From assembly GCF_008801835.1 (NCBI RefSeq), contig NZ_VZOW01000030.1, positions 1-63,733 on the forward strand: DNA of 63,733 bases, given 5' to 3'. Source of the stretch: Cupriavidus pauculus (GTDB lineage Bacteria; Pseudomonadota; Gammaproteobacteria; Burkholderiales; Burkholderiaceae). The notes below the pieces were generated by a model. That model did no database searches and had not been told where the DNA came from. It saw nothing but the letters and a program-made list of their open reading frames with translations. Of this stretch, positions 28,135 through 36,447 are shown one piece after another. The stretch's first letter is position 1. Each line of letters starts with the position of its first letter. The translations under genes were made by a program, and so were the position numbers.

Positions 28135-28176
28135 TTGATTTGTATCAAGGCGAGGGCTGGCTGAGTTATCTAGTAT
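28135..28176 (+). promoter_or_regulatory. FNR-dependent class II promoter of ccoI
   Basis: TTGAT-TTGT-ATCAA (28135-28148) is a perfect FNR box. Placing its centre (28141.5) at -41.5 puts the -10 at 28171-28176, where TAGTAT (4/6) is found; predicted start about 28183, 17 nt before the ccoI ATG. Confidence 0.8.
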
Positions 28177-28199
28177 CCACTGGGTAATAAAAGCGAGCC

Positions 28200-30758
28200 A
28201 TGCCGTCCCTAACTACCGCGCCCCCCCTCGCGTCACCGTCCTCCGTCGCCACGATCGCCCATTCTCCGGGCGCTGGGACCGCTCCCTCGTCTGCGTCGAA
28301 TCCATCCATTCATTGCTTTCACTGCGGTCAACCAACGCAGTCCGGCACATCGTTCGTGGCCGAAATCGATGGCCGTGCCCAAAGATTCTGTTGCGGTGGC
28401 TGTCAGACGCTGGCGCTTACCTTGCATGCAGCTGGATTCGGCCATCTGTATGGCTCGGCCGCCCGCTTCGCCGCACCCATCGATGCTGATGATCGCCGCA
28501 AGGCGGAACCTATCTGGGCCGCCTATGACACTCCCGAGCTCCGCGCACAGTTCACTCGCCCGCTGGGCGATGGCCGCTCCGAAATTACGCTGGCGCCCGA
28601 AAATATCAGATGCGCCGCATGCGCGTGGCTGATCGAACAGCATTTGAGCCAGCTTGATGGCGTGGAATCGGTGATCGCCAATGTCGCCACCCGTCGCGTG
28701 GTCGTGAAATGGCGGGATACGTCGCACGGTGTCGCCGGACTGCTGTCCGCGCTTGCCGACATCGGCTATGTCGCCTGGCCGTTCGAAGCTTCGCGCAGTG
28801 ACCAGCAGGATCGCCGGGAACGACGCAGTTTGCTGATGCGCATGGCGGTGGCGATGCTCGGCATGATGCAGGTGATGATGTACGCGTGGCCGATCTACAC
28901 GCATGAAGCCACCATTGATCCCGATCAGCTTCAACTGATGCGTTGGGCGAGCTTCGTGCTGACGCTGCCGGTGGTCCTATATTCCGCGTGGCCGATTTTC
29001 ACCGGGGCTCTGCGGTCGTTGCGCCGCGCTCACATGGGCATGGACGTGCCGGTAGCTATCGGCATTGCGGCTGGCTTCATCGCCAGCATGGTCGGCACGT
29101 TACGCGGGACCGGAGACGTGTATTTCGACTCGGTCACGATGTTCGTCGCCTTCCTGTTGCTGGCCCGGTATCTGGAGTTGCGGGTGCGCCAGGCATCGCG
29201 CAGTGGCGCGGAAATGCTGGCGCGTCAGTTGCCCGCGACTTGCGAGCGCCTGGCCGAGTCCGGCGGTATTGGCGAGCGCATCCCGGTGGCGCGACTGAAA
29301 ATCGGTGACCGGATTCGAATCAAGGCGGGCGAGATCATTCCGGCAGACGGGGAGGTCGTCGCCGGCGCCAGTGAAATCGACGAATCGATGCTGACAGGCG
29401 AGGCGAGACCCGTGAGGCGCGCGGTTGGCGAAAAGGTACTCGCGGGCTGTTTCAACGCGGTCAGTCCTCTTGAGGTCAGCGTCGATCGAATCGGCGCGCA
29501 GACACGTCTTGCTGAGATCGTTTCGGTTCTCGATCGCGCACTGGCGGAAAAACCTCGCCTGGCGCAGTTGGCGGACCGGGTTGCGGGATGGTTCGTCGGC
29601 ACGCTGCTGGTCACGGCGGCTCTCACAGGCTTGATCTGGACGCTATGGATCGACCCATCGCGGGCGTTGATGGTGACGGTAGCTGTTCTGGTCGTGAGTT
29701 GTCCTTGCGCATTGTCGCTTGCAACGCCCGCGGCACTGGCGGCGGCGGGCGCTTCACTGTCGCGACGTGGCGTGCTATTGACGCGGGCACATGCGCTCGA
29801 AGCGTTATCGCGGGTTACCGACGTCGTGCTCGACAAGACCGGCACGTTGACCGAAGGCCGCTTCGCCCTCGTCTCCACGGAGACATTTGGGAGGTTGGAT
29901 GCATCGCATTGTGTCCGTATTGCGGCCGCAATGGAGCGAGGTGGCGAGCACCCAATCGCGCGGGCATTTGCAGCTGCGATCGAAGGTTCTGATTTCGACG
30001 AACTGTCGGTAAAGAACCTGCGGAACCACCCGGGGCAGGGATTGGAAGCGGAAATTGAGGGACGTTGTGTGCGATTGGGCCGGCGCGAGTTCGTCGCTGA
30101 GTTAGCGGCAGCTCAGGATGCCTCCGTTGCCACGGACTTGCGTCCCGGTGCGACGGAAGTGTGGCTAGCCGACGTTGATGGTTGCCTCGCATGCTTTCAT
30201 CTGGCGGATGTGGAGCGCCCGCATACCCGTGCACTGCTTCGGGCGCTGGCCTCCCTGGGTGTGCGTTGCCACCTCGTCTCCGGGGATGCGCCGGCCACAG
30301 TGCGGTGGTGGGCTGGCCAGCTTGGTATGGAGACGGCAATGGGCGCGGTGACCCCGGAGGGTAAACGCGATTACGTGGCCGCGTTGCAGAAGCGCGGGGC
30401 AATTGTGCTGGCAGCGGGGGACGGTATCAACGACGCGCCCCTGCTGGCGCAAGCGCAGGTTTCCATTGCCATTGGCAGCGGGGCGCCGCTGGCCCAGGCG
30501 GGCGCGGATGCAGTGCTGATCCACGGCGGCGTCACCGAGATTGCAGCATCTATCGATCTGGCGTGTCGCACGCGCAGCGTCATGCGGCAGAACCTGGGCT
30601 GGGCATTTGCCTACAACGTCATCGCGATCCCGCTCGCGGCTACCGGTCATGTGACGGCGTGGATGGCGGGAATCGGCATGTCCGTGTCATCCCTGCTGGT
30701 CGTGGCCAACGCGTGGCGGCTTCTGCGTGTCAAGCCAGTCAGGGTAGAGGAGTCGTGA
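28200..30758 (+). CDS. ccoI: Copper-translocating P1B-type ATPase for cbb3 oxidase assembly (CcoI/FixI)
   Basis: An 852-residue inner-membrane ATPase that exports Cu(I) for the CuB centre of cbb3 oxidase. A Cys-rich N-terminal module (FHCGQPTQ; FCCGGCQ) precedes a heavy-metal-associated domain with CAAC (Cys138, Cys141). The membrane metal site is SCPCALSLATP (CPC about residues 501-503), the phosphorylated Asp545 lies in DKTGTLTEG, and the hinge is GDGINDAP. Downstream ccoS starts at the base after its stop. The FNR box before it suggests induction at low oxygen. Confidence 0.94.
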   Translation: MPSLTTAPPLASPSSVATIAHSPGAGTAPSSASNPSIHCFHCGQPTQSGTSFVAEIDGRAQRFCCGGCQTLALTLHAAGFGHLYGSAARFAAPIDADDRRKAEPIWAAYDTPELRAQFTRPLGDGRSEITLAPENIRCAACAWLIEQHLSQLDGVESVIANVATRRVVVKWRDTSHGVAGLLSALADIGYVAWPFEASRSDQQDRRERRSLLMRMAVAMLGMMQVMMYAWPIYTHEATIDPDQLQLMRWASFVLTLPVVLYSAWPIFTGALRSLRRAHMGMDVPVAIGIAAGFIASMVGTLRGTGDVYFDSVTMFVAFLLLARYLELRVRQASRSGAEMLARQLPATCERLAESGGIGERIPVARLKIGDRIRIKAGEIIPADGEVVAGASEIDESMLTGEARPVRRAVGEKVLAGCFNAVSPLEVSVDRIGAQTRLAEIVSVLDRALAEKPRLAQLADRVAGWFVGTLLVTAALTGLIWTLWIDPSRALMVTVAVLVVSCPCALSLATPAALAAAGASLSRRGVLLTRAHALEALSRVTDVVLDKTGTLTEGRFALVSTETFGRLDASHCVRIAAAMERGGEHPIARAFAAAIEGSDFDELSVKNLRNHPGQGLEAEIEGRCVRLGRREFVAELAAAQDASVATDLRPGATEVWLADVDGCLACFHLADVERPHTRALLRALASLGVRCHLVSGDAPATVRWWAGQLGMETAMGAVTPEGKRDYVAALQKRGAIVLAAGDGINDAPLLAQAQVSIAIGSGAPLAQAGADAVLIHGGVTEIAASIDLACRTRSVMRQNLGWAFAYNVIAIPLAATGHVTAWMAGIGMSVSSLLVVANAWRLLRVKPVRVEES

Positions 30759-30914
30759 GTGGAAACCCTTTTCCTGCTGGTTCCGATGAGTCTAATCCTG
30801 GTTGTATTCGTTGTTGCGGCGCTGTGGTGGGCCGTGCATTCCGGTCAGTATGACGATCTCGATCGCCCTGGAGAGGCCATTCTTCTTGACAACGACAAGC
30901 CACAGGATCGCTGA
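30759..30914 (+). CDS. ccoS: Cytochrome oxidase maturation protein CcoS
   Basis: A 51-residue protein with a GTG start immediately after the ccoI stop. It reads ETLFLLVPMSLILVVFVVAA in the membrane segment, then LWWAVHSGQYDDLDRPG, the CcoS signature, and a short acidic tail. CcoS is needed to insert cofactors into cbb3 oxidase. It is placed with ccoI, as in most cbb3 clusters, and probably shares its transcript. GTG is chosen because no ATG lies at the conserved N-terminus; GTAGAGGAG provides a ribosome site within the end of ccoI. Confidence 0.9.
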   Translation: METLFLLVPMSLILVVFVVAALWWAVHSGQYDDLDRPGEAILLDNDKPQDR

Positions 30915-31000
30915 AAGCGCTATCTGTTTTGTGCGGGGTGTCGCGGTTTTGTTGCCAGGACAACAGTGCAGTCAAACAGTTCTAGTGGGGTGCGCTGACA

Positions 31001-31042
31001 TTGACTGAGGTCAACACGGCTTGGTGGTTGTTTTTCTAAAGT
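31001..31042 (+). promoter_or_regulatory. FNR-type class II promoter of ccoN
   Basis: TTGAC-TGAG-GTCAA (31001-31014) is a symmetric FNR-box variant. With its centre at -41.5 the -10 falls on 31037-31042, TAAAGT (4/6). Predicted start about 31049, 37 nt before the ccoN ATG. Confidence 0.7.
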
Positions 31043-31085
31043 CACACGGTCAATAGGTTTATTCTTACTTAGCTTGGGGGTCTGA

Positions 31086-32534
31086 ATGGCTGTCTCCACC
31101 GCGTCGTCACGCGTCGACACCTTCAACTACGGCGTTGTGCGGCAGTTTGCCGTCATGACCGTGGTTTGGGGAATCGTCGGCATGGCCGTAGGCGTTCTGC
31201 TTGCGGCACAACTGATCTGGCCAGATCTGAATTTCAATACACCGTGGCTGTCATTCGGCCGATTGCGGCCGTTGCATACCAACGCGGTGATTTTCGCGTT
31301 TGGCGGAAGCGCGCTGTTCGCGACGTCCTATTACGTTGTGCAGCGCACCTGCCAGGCGCGTCTGTTCTGCGGGCCGCTTGCTGCCTTTACCTTCTGGGGA
31401 TGGCAGGCCGTTATCGTCGCTGCAGCCATTACGCTGCCGCTCGGGATCACGACGTCGAAGGAATACGCCGAGCTGGAATGGCCGATCGATATTCTCATCA
31501 CGCTCGTATGGGTCGCCTATGCGATCGTCTTTTTCGGCACGATCGTCAAACGCAAGACGCGCCATATCTACGTCGCCAACTGGTTCTTTGGTGCGTACAT
31601 CCTTACGATCGCAGTCCTGCATATCGTCAACAACATCGAAATGCCAGCGTCGATGTGGAAGTCGTACTCCGCTTACGCTGGTGTGCAGGACGCCATGATT
31701 CAATGGTGGTACGGCCACAATGCAGTGGGCTTCTTCCTGACCACCAGCTTTCTGGGGATGATGTACTACTTCATTCCCAAACAGGCCGAGCGCCCCATCT
31801 ATTCGTATCGCCTCTCGATCGTCCATTTCTGGGCGCTGAACTTCACCTATATGTGGGCGGGTCCACACCATCTGCAATACACGGCACTCCCCGATTGGGC
31901 GCAGTCACTGGGCATGGTGTTTTCGCTCATTCTGCTTGCCCCATCGTGGGGTGGCATGATCAACGGCATCATGACGATGTCGGGCGCCTGGCACAAGCTG
32001 CGTACCGACCCGATTCTGAAATTCCTCGTGGTGGCGCTTTCGTTCTACGGCATGGCGACGTTCGAGGGGTCGATGATGTCGATTAAGACGGTCAATGCGC
32101 TCTCGCACTACACGGACTGGACCATTGGCCACGTCCATTCGGGTGCGTTGGGGTGGGTCGCGATGATTTCGATCGGTTCGCTTTACTACCTCATTCCTCG
32201 CCTGTTCGGGGAAAAGCAGATGTACAGCACCCGCTTGATCGAGTGGCATTTCTGGATCGCCACGATCGGCGTCGTCCTCTATATCGCTTCGATGTGGATT
32301 GCCGGGGTAATGGAAGGCCTGATGTGGCGTGCCACCCAGCCCGACGGCACGCTGACCTATGCCTTTGTGGAGGCGGTCAAGGCCAAGTACCCGTTCTACC
32401 TGATCCGTCTGATGGGGGGCCTCTGTTTCCTGGCGGGCATGTTCATCATGGCCTACAACGTCGCACGTACGATCGCCGGCAAGCCAGCAGTGGATGCGCC
32501 GATTCCGGCAAGCTTGCCCGCATCTGCCCATTGA
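31086..32534 (+). CDS. ccoN: cbb3-type cytochrome c oxidase subunit I
   Basis: The catalytic subunit with low-spin haem b and the haem b3-CuB centre; a proton-pumping, high-affinity terminal oxidase. 482 residues and about 12 membrane helices. Haem/Cu ligands are recognisable in FGRLRPLHTNAVIFAFGGSAL, WWYGHNAVGFFLTT, WAGPHHLQYTALPDW and HYTDWTIGHVHSGALGWV. It starts an operon with ccoO, ccoQ and ccoP downstream of an FNR-type site. Confidence 0.97.
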   Translation: MAVSTASSRVDTFNYGVVRQFAVMTVVWGIVGMAVGVLLAAQLIWPDLNFNTPWLSFGRLRPLHTNAVIFAFGGSALFATSYYVVQRTCQARLFCGPLAAFTFWGWQAVIVAAAITLPLGITTSKEYAELEWPIDILITLVWVAYAIVFFGTIVKRKTRHIYVANWFFGAYILTIAVLHIVNNIEMPASMWKSYSAYAGVQDAMIQWWYGHNAVGFFLTTSFLGMMYYFIPKQAERPIYSYRLSIVHFWALNFTYMWAGPHHLQYTALPDWAQSLGMVFSLILLAPSWGGMINGIMTMSGAWHKLRTDPILKFLVVALSFYGMATFEGSMMSIKTVNALSHYTDWTIGHVHSGALGWVAMISIGSLYYLIPRLFGEKQMYSTRLIEWHFWIATIGVVLYIASMWIAGVMEGLMWRATQPDGTLTYAFVEAVKAKYPFYLIRLMGGLCFLAGMFIMAYNVARTIAGKPAVDAPIPASLPASAH

Positions 32535-32552
32535 TCGCCGAGGACTACAACG

Positions 32553-33254
32553 ATGGCTCAAAATCAAGGTTTCTTTCGGCACGAGACGCTCGAAAAGAAT
32601 GTCGGCTGGCTGATCATTGCGACGATCATCGTGGTCAGCATCGCTGGCCTCGTACAAATCGTACCGTTGTTCTTCCAGCATTCCACAACACAGCCGGATC
32701 CTGGCATCACGCCGTATTCACCGCTCAGGCTGATGGGGCGCGATATCTATATCCGTGAAGGCTGTGTGGGCTGCCATTCGCAGCAGGTGCGGACGCTGCA
32801 GGCGGAAACGGAGCGCTATGGCCATTTCTCGACGGCGGGCGAATCGGTCTATGACCATCCGTTCCTATGGGGATCGAAGCGGACCGGGCCGGATCTCGCA
32901 CGGGTAGGAGGTCGCTATTCGGACGACTGGCAGCGCATTCATTTGCGCAATCCGCGTGACGTCGTTCCCGAATCTGTGATGCCCTCGTATCCGTGGCTCG
33001 AAAAGACACCGTTGCCAACCAATTCGATCCAGGATCGCATGCGAGCGCTGCAGCGCCTCGGCGTGCCTTATAGCGATGCGGACATTGCCAAGGCGCCCGA
33101 GCAGCTCTCCGGCAAGACCGAGGAGGACGCAATGGTGGCTTATCTGCAGGAGTTGGGACTGAACCGCCGCAATGTGCGGCTGGAAAGTACCGCTAGCGCC
33201 GCGCCTCCGAGCCCTAGCGAGGCCGCCGGTCCCGCTGCATCTTCGAAGGAGTAG
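32553..33254 (+). CDS. ccoO: cbb3-type cytochrome c oxidase subunit II
   Basis: A 233-residue membrane-anchored monohaem cytochrome c. One N-terminal membrane helix (about residues 17-38) precedes the haem motif CVGCHSQQ (Cys71) and the block GSKRTGPDLARVGGRYSDDW; the distal Met ligand is likely in VMPSYPWL. The C-terminal ~30 residues are low-complexity (Ala/Ser/Pro). It lies 18 bp after ccoN and 5 bp before ccoQ. Confidence 0.96.
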   Translation: MAQNQGFFRHETLEKNVGWLIIATIIVVSIAGLVQIVPLFFQHSTTQPDPGITPYSPLRLMGRDIYIREGCVGCHSQQVRTLQAETERYGHFSTAGESVYDHPFLWGSKRTGPDLARVGGRYSDDWQRIHLRNPRDVVPESVMPSYPWLEKTPLPTNSIQDRMRALQRLGVPYSDADIAKAPEQLSGKTEEDAMVAYLQELGLNRRNVRLESTASAAPPSPSEAAGPAASSKE

Positions 33255-33259
33255 GTGCC

Positions 33260-33421
33260 ATGGTAATCGTGACCGCTGGCGCCACCATTCTATCGATGCT
33301 GACATTTATCGGCATCTGTTGGTGGGCATGGTCGGCAGGACGGAAGTCTGCCAACGAGGAATCGGCCATGTTGCCCTTCTCCTTGCCCGACGAAACAAAC
33401 TATACAAGCCGGAATCAGTAA
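33260..33421 (+). CDS. ccoQ: cbb3-type cytochrome c oxidase subunit CcoQ/FixQ
   Basis: A 53-residue single-helix protein. The ATG at 33260 follows GGAGTAGGTGCC; the protein reads MVIVTAGATILSMLTFIGIC, then WWAWSAGRKSANEESA, matching CcoQ, which has one membrane helix and a charged cytoplasmic tail. CcoQ stabilises the complex and CcoP. It sits between ccoO and ccoP, ending two bases before the ccoP ATG. Confidence 0.9.
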   Translation: MVIVTAGATILSMLTFIGICWWAWSAGRKSANEESAMLPFSLPDETNYTSRNQ

Positions 33422-33423
33422 CC

Positions 33424-34338
33424 ATGAGCGATTTCATTTCCGATTTCTGGGGCTATTACATCGCGGCCATCGCGCTCATCGGGATTGTCTGGTGTGTGTG
33501 GCTGCTGTTCTCCCAACGCAGGCTGCCGAAAAGTGTCAATGCGGCGGACGATACGGGTCACGTCTGGGATGGAGATCTGCGAGAACTGAACAACCCGCTT
33601 CCACGTTGGTGGATGTGGATGTTCCTTCTGGCCTGCATATTCAGCGTGGTTTACCTCATTTTGTATCCGGGTCTTGGATCGTACGCCGGTGTGTTGAAGT
33701 TCTCCACCCAAGGTGAACTCGCCGCCCACCGCAATGCCGCGGAGCAAGCGCAGCGAGAAATCTATGCCCGGTACATGAAAATGGATGTCAAGAGCGTTGC
33801 AGCGGATCCGGATGCGCGTGAGATTGGGCAACGGCTGTTCCTGAACTATTGCGCGCAGTGCCATGGCTCCGATGCGCGCGGTAGTCGCGGATTCCCAAAT
33901 CTCACTGACAACGATTGGTTGTATGGCGGAGAGCCCGACACGATTCAGCAAACGATCACGAAAGGCCGTAACGGCATGATGCCGTCGCTTGCCGGCGCGA
34001 TCGATGCGAAGCTCGCGGGCGATACGGCGCAATATGTGCGTTCCCTCTCAGGCTTGGCATACGATCCGATTCGCGCAGCGCGTGGAGAAAGCACGTTCAA
34101 ATCGACTTGCGCAGCCTGCCATGGCGCTAGCGGCAAGGGGAACCAGGCCCTTGGGGCGCCGAACCTCTCCGACAGCGTCTGGTTGTACGGCAGCTCGGAA
34201 GGGGCGATCGTCGAAGCGATTCTGAAGGGGCACAACGGCCATATGCCCGCGCACGAGGAAATCCTGACGCCGGAGCGGATCCGGATGCTCACCGCGTATG
34301 TCTGGGGTCTTTCCAACAACCCGCCATCTGGGCAATAA
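33424..34338 (+). CDS. ccoP: cbb3-type cytochrome c oxidase subunit III (dihaem)
   Basis: A 304-residue dihaem cytochrome c that feeds electrons to CcoO/CcoN. The ATG at 33424 opens MSDFISDFWGYYIAAIALIG, the CcoP start. Two membrane helices (about residues 10-30 and 60-80) flank the DGDLRELNNPLPRWWMWMF signature. Haem motifs are CAQCH (Cys143) and CAACH (Cys229), with Met ligands likely in GMMPS and GHMPAH. Two bases separate it from ccoQ. Confidence 0.96.
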   Translation: MSDFISDFWGYYIAAIALIGIVWCVWLLFSQRRLPKSVNAADDTGHVWDGDLRELNNPLPRWWMWMFLLACIFSVVYLILYPGLGSYAGVLKFSTQGELAAHRNAAEQAQREIYARYMKMDVKSVAADPDAREIGQRLFLNYCAQCHGSDARGSRGFPNLTDNDWLYGGEPDTIQQTITKGRNGMMPSLAGAIDAKLAGDTAQYVRSLSGLAYDPIRAARGESTFKSTCAACHGASGKGNQALGAPNLSDSVWLYGSSEGAIVEAILKGHNGHMPAHEEILTPERIRMLTAYVWGLSNNPPSGQ

Positions 34339-34351
34339 CAAAACCGCATCG

Positions 34352-34373
34352 GGACAGGTCAACAGACCTGTCC
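34352..34373 (+). repeat. Hairpin between ccoP and ccoG
   Basis: Perfect 9-bp stem GGACAGGTC / GACCTGTCC with an AACA loop. No T-run follows, so it is likely a processing or stabilising hairpin that marks the end of ccoNOQP and moderates ccoG expression. Confidence 0.6.
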
Positions 34374-34398
34374 TTCCCGAAAGTTGAAGGGCTGAGAA

Positions 34399-35892
34399 AT
34401 GAACGCGCCCCTGGAATCCCAATCCGGCCTGCAAGATTCAACCAAGTCTGGTGAATGGCGGCCTGTGCCGCCCCCGAATTCCGTCGTCGATTCCGCAGAG
34501 GAAGCGCTGTACGAGGTTCGACGCAAGATTTACCCGCGATCGACTACAGGTGCTTTTTCCAGTTGGCGCGTCTGGCTTGTCGTCATTACGCAGGTCATCT
34601 ACTACGGCATACCGTGGCTTCAATGGAATGACCGGCAGGCAGTACTATTCGATCTTGGCGCGCGGAAGTTCTACATCTTTGGCTTGGTACTGTGGCCGCA
34701 AGATGTCATTTATCTTGCCGTACTGCTCGTCATCTCCGCGTTTGCTTTATTTTTGTTTACGGCAATCGCTGGACGCTTGTTCTGCGGCTACGCCTGTCCC
34801 CAGACCGTCTACACCGAAATGTTCATGTGGATCGAGCGGCGTGTCGAAGGCGACCGAATCGCTCGTATTCGGCTCGACGGTGATCCGTGGAGCGTGCGCA
34901 AATTCAGGCTCAAGGCGACAAAGCACTCGCTGTGGGTGCTGATTGCATTGTGGACTGGCTTCACGTTCATTGGATACTTCGCTCCCATCCGGGAACTGGG
35001 CGCCGATATTCTGCATTTCGCGATCGGCCCCTGGCAGGCATTCTGGATGTTCTTCTACGCCTTTGCTACGTGGGGCAATGCCGGGTTCATGCGCGAACAG
35101 GTGTGTAAATACATGTGTCCGTATGCACGCTTCCAAAGCGTGATGGTGGATCGGGACACGTACGTAGTGACCTACGATGCCGGCCGCGGCGAGCCGCGCG
35201 GCAGCCGCTCGCGGAAGGTCGACCATCGCGCGGAAGGGCTGGGCGACTGTGTCAATTGCAGCATTTGCGTACAGGTGTGTCCGACCGGCATCGATATCCG
35301 TGACGGCTTGCAGTACGAGTGCATTGGGTGCGGAGCGTGCGTCGACGCCTGTAATCAGGTCATGGACAAGATGGCGTACCCGCGTGGCCTTATCCGATAT
35401 ACGTCGGAGAATGCAATGCGCCAGGGGCTATCAACATCGGAGGCGCGCAAACGCTTGATCCGGCCGCGGACGATCATCTATTCGGTGCTGTGGCTGGCGG
35501 TCGTCGCGGGCTTTCTCGGGTCATTGGCCATGCGTGAGCCGCTCAAGGTTGACATTATTCGTGATCGGGGCGCGCTGGGCAGAGAGGTCGAGGGACGCTG
35601 GATCGAAAACGTATATAGATTGCAGTTGATCAATACCACGGAAGCGTCGATGCAATTTCGTGTGAGTGCACAGAGCGATGAACTTTCGGGTCTTGTCGTC
35701 GAGTACGATCATGCTGCCGAAGAGCTGTCTCCCACATCCAATCGCTTATTGCCGATACGGGTGCGCGTGCCCATAGATGATGCCAAACAGGGCACCCATA
35801 AGATTAGCGTTACGGTCACTGCAGAAGCCGAAGGCAGGGACGCGTCGCAGATCAAGCAAAGCACGAGTTTTATTGTCCCCCGCAATCTGTAA
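34399..35892 (+). CDS. ccoG: cbb3 oxidase assembly ferredoxin/cupric reductase CcoG
   Basis: A 497-residue membrane iron-sulfur protein (RdxA/FixG family) thought to reduce copper for cbb3 assembly. Five hydrophobic segments; FCGYACPQTVYTEMFMWIE and CKYMCPYARFQS are conserved. Two 4Fe-4S motifs are CVNCSICVQVCPTG and CIGCGACVDACNQV. The C-terminal ~130 residues form the FixG immunoglobulin-like periplasmic domain. It lies 60 bp after ccoP, followed by ccoH. Confidence 0.95.
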   Translation: MNAPLESQSGLQDSTKSGEWRPVPPPNSVVDSAEEALYEVRRKIYPRSTTGAFSSWRVWLVVITQVIYYGIPWLQWNDRQAVLFDLGARKFYIFGLVLWPQDVIYLAVLLVISAFALFLFTAIAGRLFCGYACPQTVYTEMFMWIERRVEGDRIARIRLDGDPWSVRKFRLKATKHSLWVLIALWTGFTFIGYFAPIRELGADILHFAIGPWQAFWMFFYAFATWGNAGFMREQVCKYMCPYARFQSVMVDRDTYVVTYDAGRGEPRGSRSRKVDHRAEGLGDCVNCSICVQVCPTGIDIRDGLQYECIGCGACVDACNQVMDKMAYPRGLIRYTSENAMRQGLSTSEARKRLIRPRTIIYSVLWLAVVAGFLGSLAMREPLKVDIIRDRGALGREVEGRWIENVYRLQLINTTEASMQFRVSAQSDELSGLVVEYDHAAEELSPTSNRLLPIRVRVPIDDAKQGTHKISVTVTAEAEGRDASQIKQSTSFIVPRNL

Positions 35893-35926
35893 TGCTCGAA
35901 TGCAAAGCCGCGAAGAGGAGAGTGAT

Positions 35927-36139
35927 ATGACTACGAGACAGGCGAAACCCTGGTACAAGGAACCATGGCCCTGGATCCTGATGAGCGGTCCGCTGTTGGC
36001 TATTGTCGGGTGCGGCATCACGATTTGGCTGGCAAGTACTTACGCCGACGTGCCAGTTAGCGATGCCACGCGCCATGGACTGGTTGTGCAGAAAATTGAC
36101 GCCGAGCGCGTTTCATCGACGCGGGCGAGGAATCCATGA
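35927..36139 (+). CDS. ccoH: Short FixH/CcoH-like cbb3 assembly protein
   Basis: A 70-residue single-pass membrane protein. The ATG at 35927 is preceded by AGAGGAGAG, a good ribosome site. KPWYKEPWPWILMSGPLLAI is the FixH N-terminus; DVPVSDATRHGLVVQKID matches the conserved segment that follows the helix. It lacks the long C-terminal domain of alpha-proteobacterial FixH; short forms are usual in Betaproteobacteria as far as I recall. The stop overlaps the next ATG (ATGA). Confidence 0.8.
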   Translation: MTTRQAKPWYKEPWPWILMSGPLLAIVGCGITIWLASTYADVPVSDATRHGLVVQKIDAERVSSTRARNP

Positions 36140-36381
36140 GACTGCGCTGGCTCATGTGGGTGTTATGGCCCGCGTTCTTGATGGGGGGCGCCGCTACCGC
36201 TGTGGTCTTTTCCGTGGTGGATCCAGGAGAGCTGAACTTCTTCGGTCATCCGGTGGAAGCGTCGCGACATGCGGTATATACGGTCGGCTTCCTGGTGGCG
36301 TGGTTGTTTTGCGCGTTGTCGAGCGGCTTGACCCTGTACACCATGCCTGTAAATTTAAGTGACACGGATGAACTCGAGTAA
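36136..36381 (+). CDS. 81-residue two-helix membrane protein of the cco cluster
   Basis: Starts inside the ccoH stop (ATGA), so it is translationally coupled. Two hydrophobic segments (about residues 5-28 and 45-68) surround VVDPGELNFFGHPVEASRHA; the tail is acidic (SDTDELE). I do not recognise a named family. Position at the end of the cco operon suggests an accessory role in oxidase assembly or electron transfer. Confidence 0.75.
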   Translation: MRLRWLMWVLWPAFLMGGAATAVVFSVVDPGELNFFGHPVEASRHAVYTVGFLVAWLFCALSSGLTLYTMPVNLSDTDELE

Positions 36382-36394
36382 GTCAAAAAAACTA

Positions 36395-36429
36395 GGCCGC
36401 ACCGGAATTTCGGTGCGGCCCTTATTATT
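36395..36429. terminator. Bidirectional terminator between the cco cluster and fnr
   Basis: Perfect 10-bp stem GGCCGCACCG / CGGTGCGGCC around GAATTT, then TTATTATTT on the forward side and an A-run (T-run in reverse) on the other. It serves the cco operon and the convergent fnr gene. Confidence 0.85.
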
Positions 36430-36447
36430 TGTCTCTTGTGATCGCCG

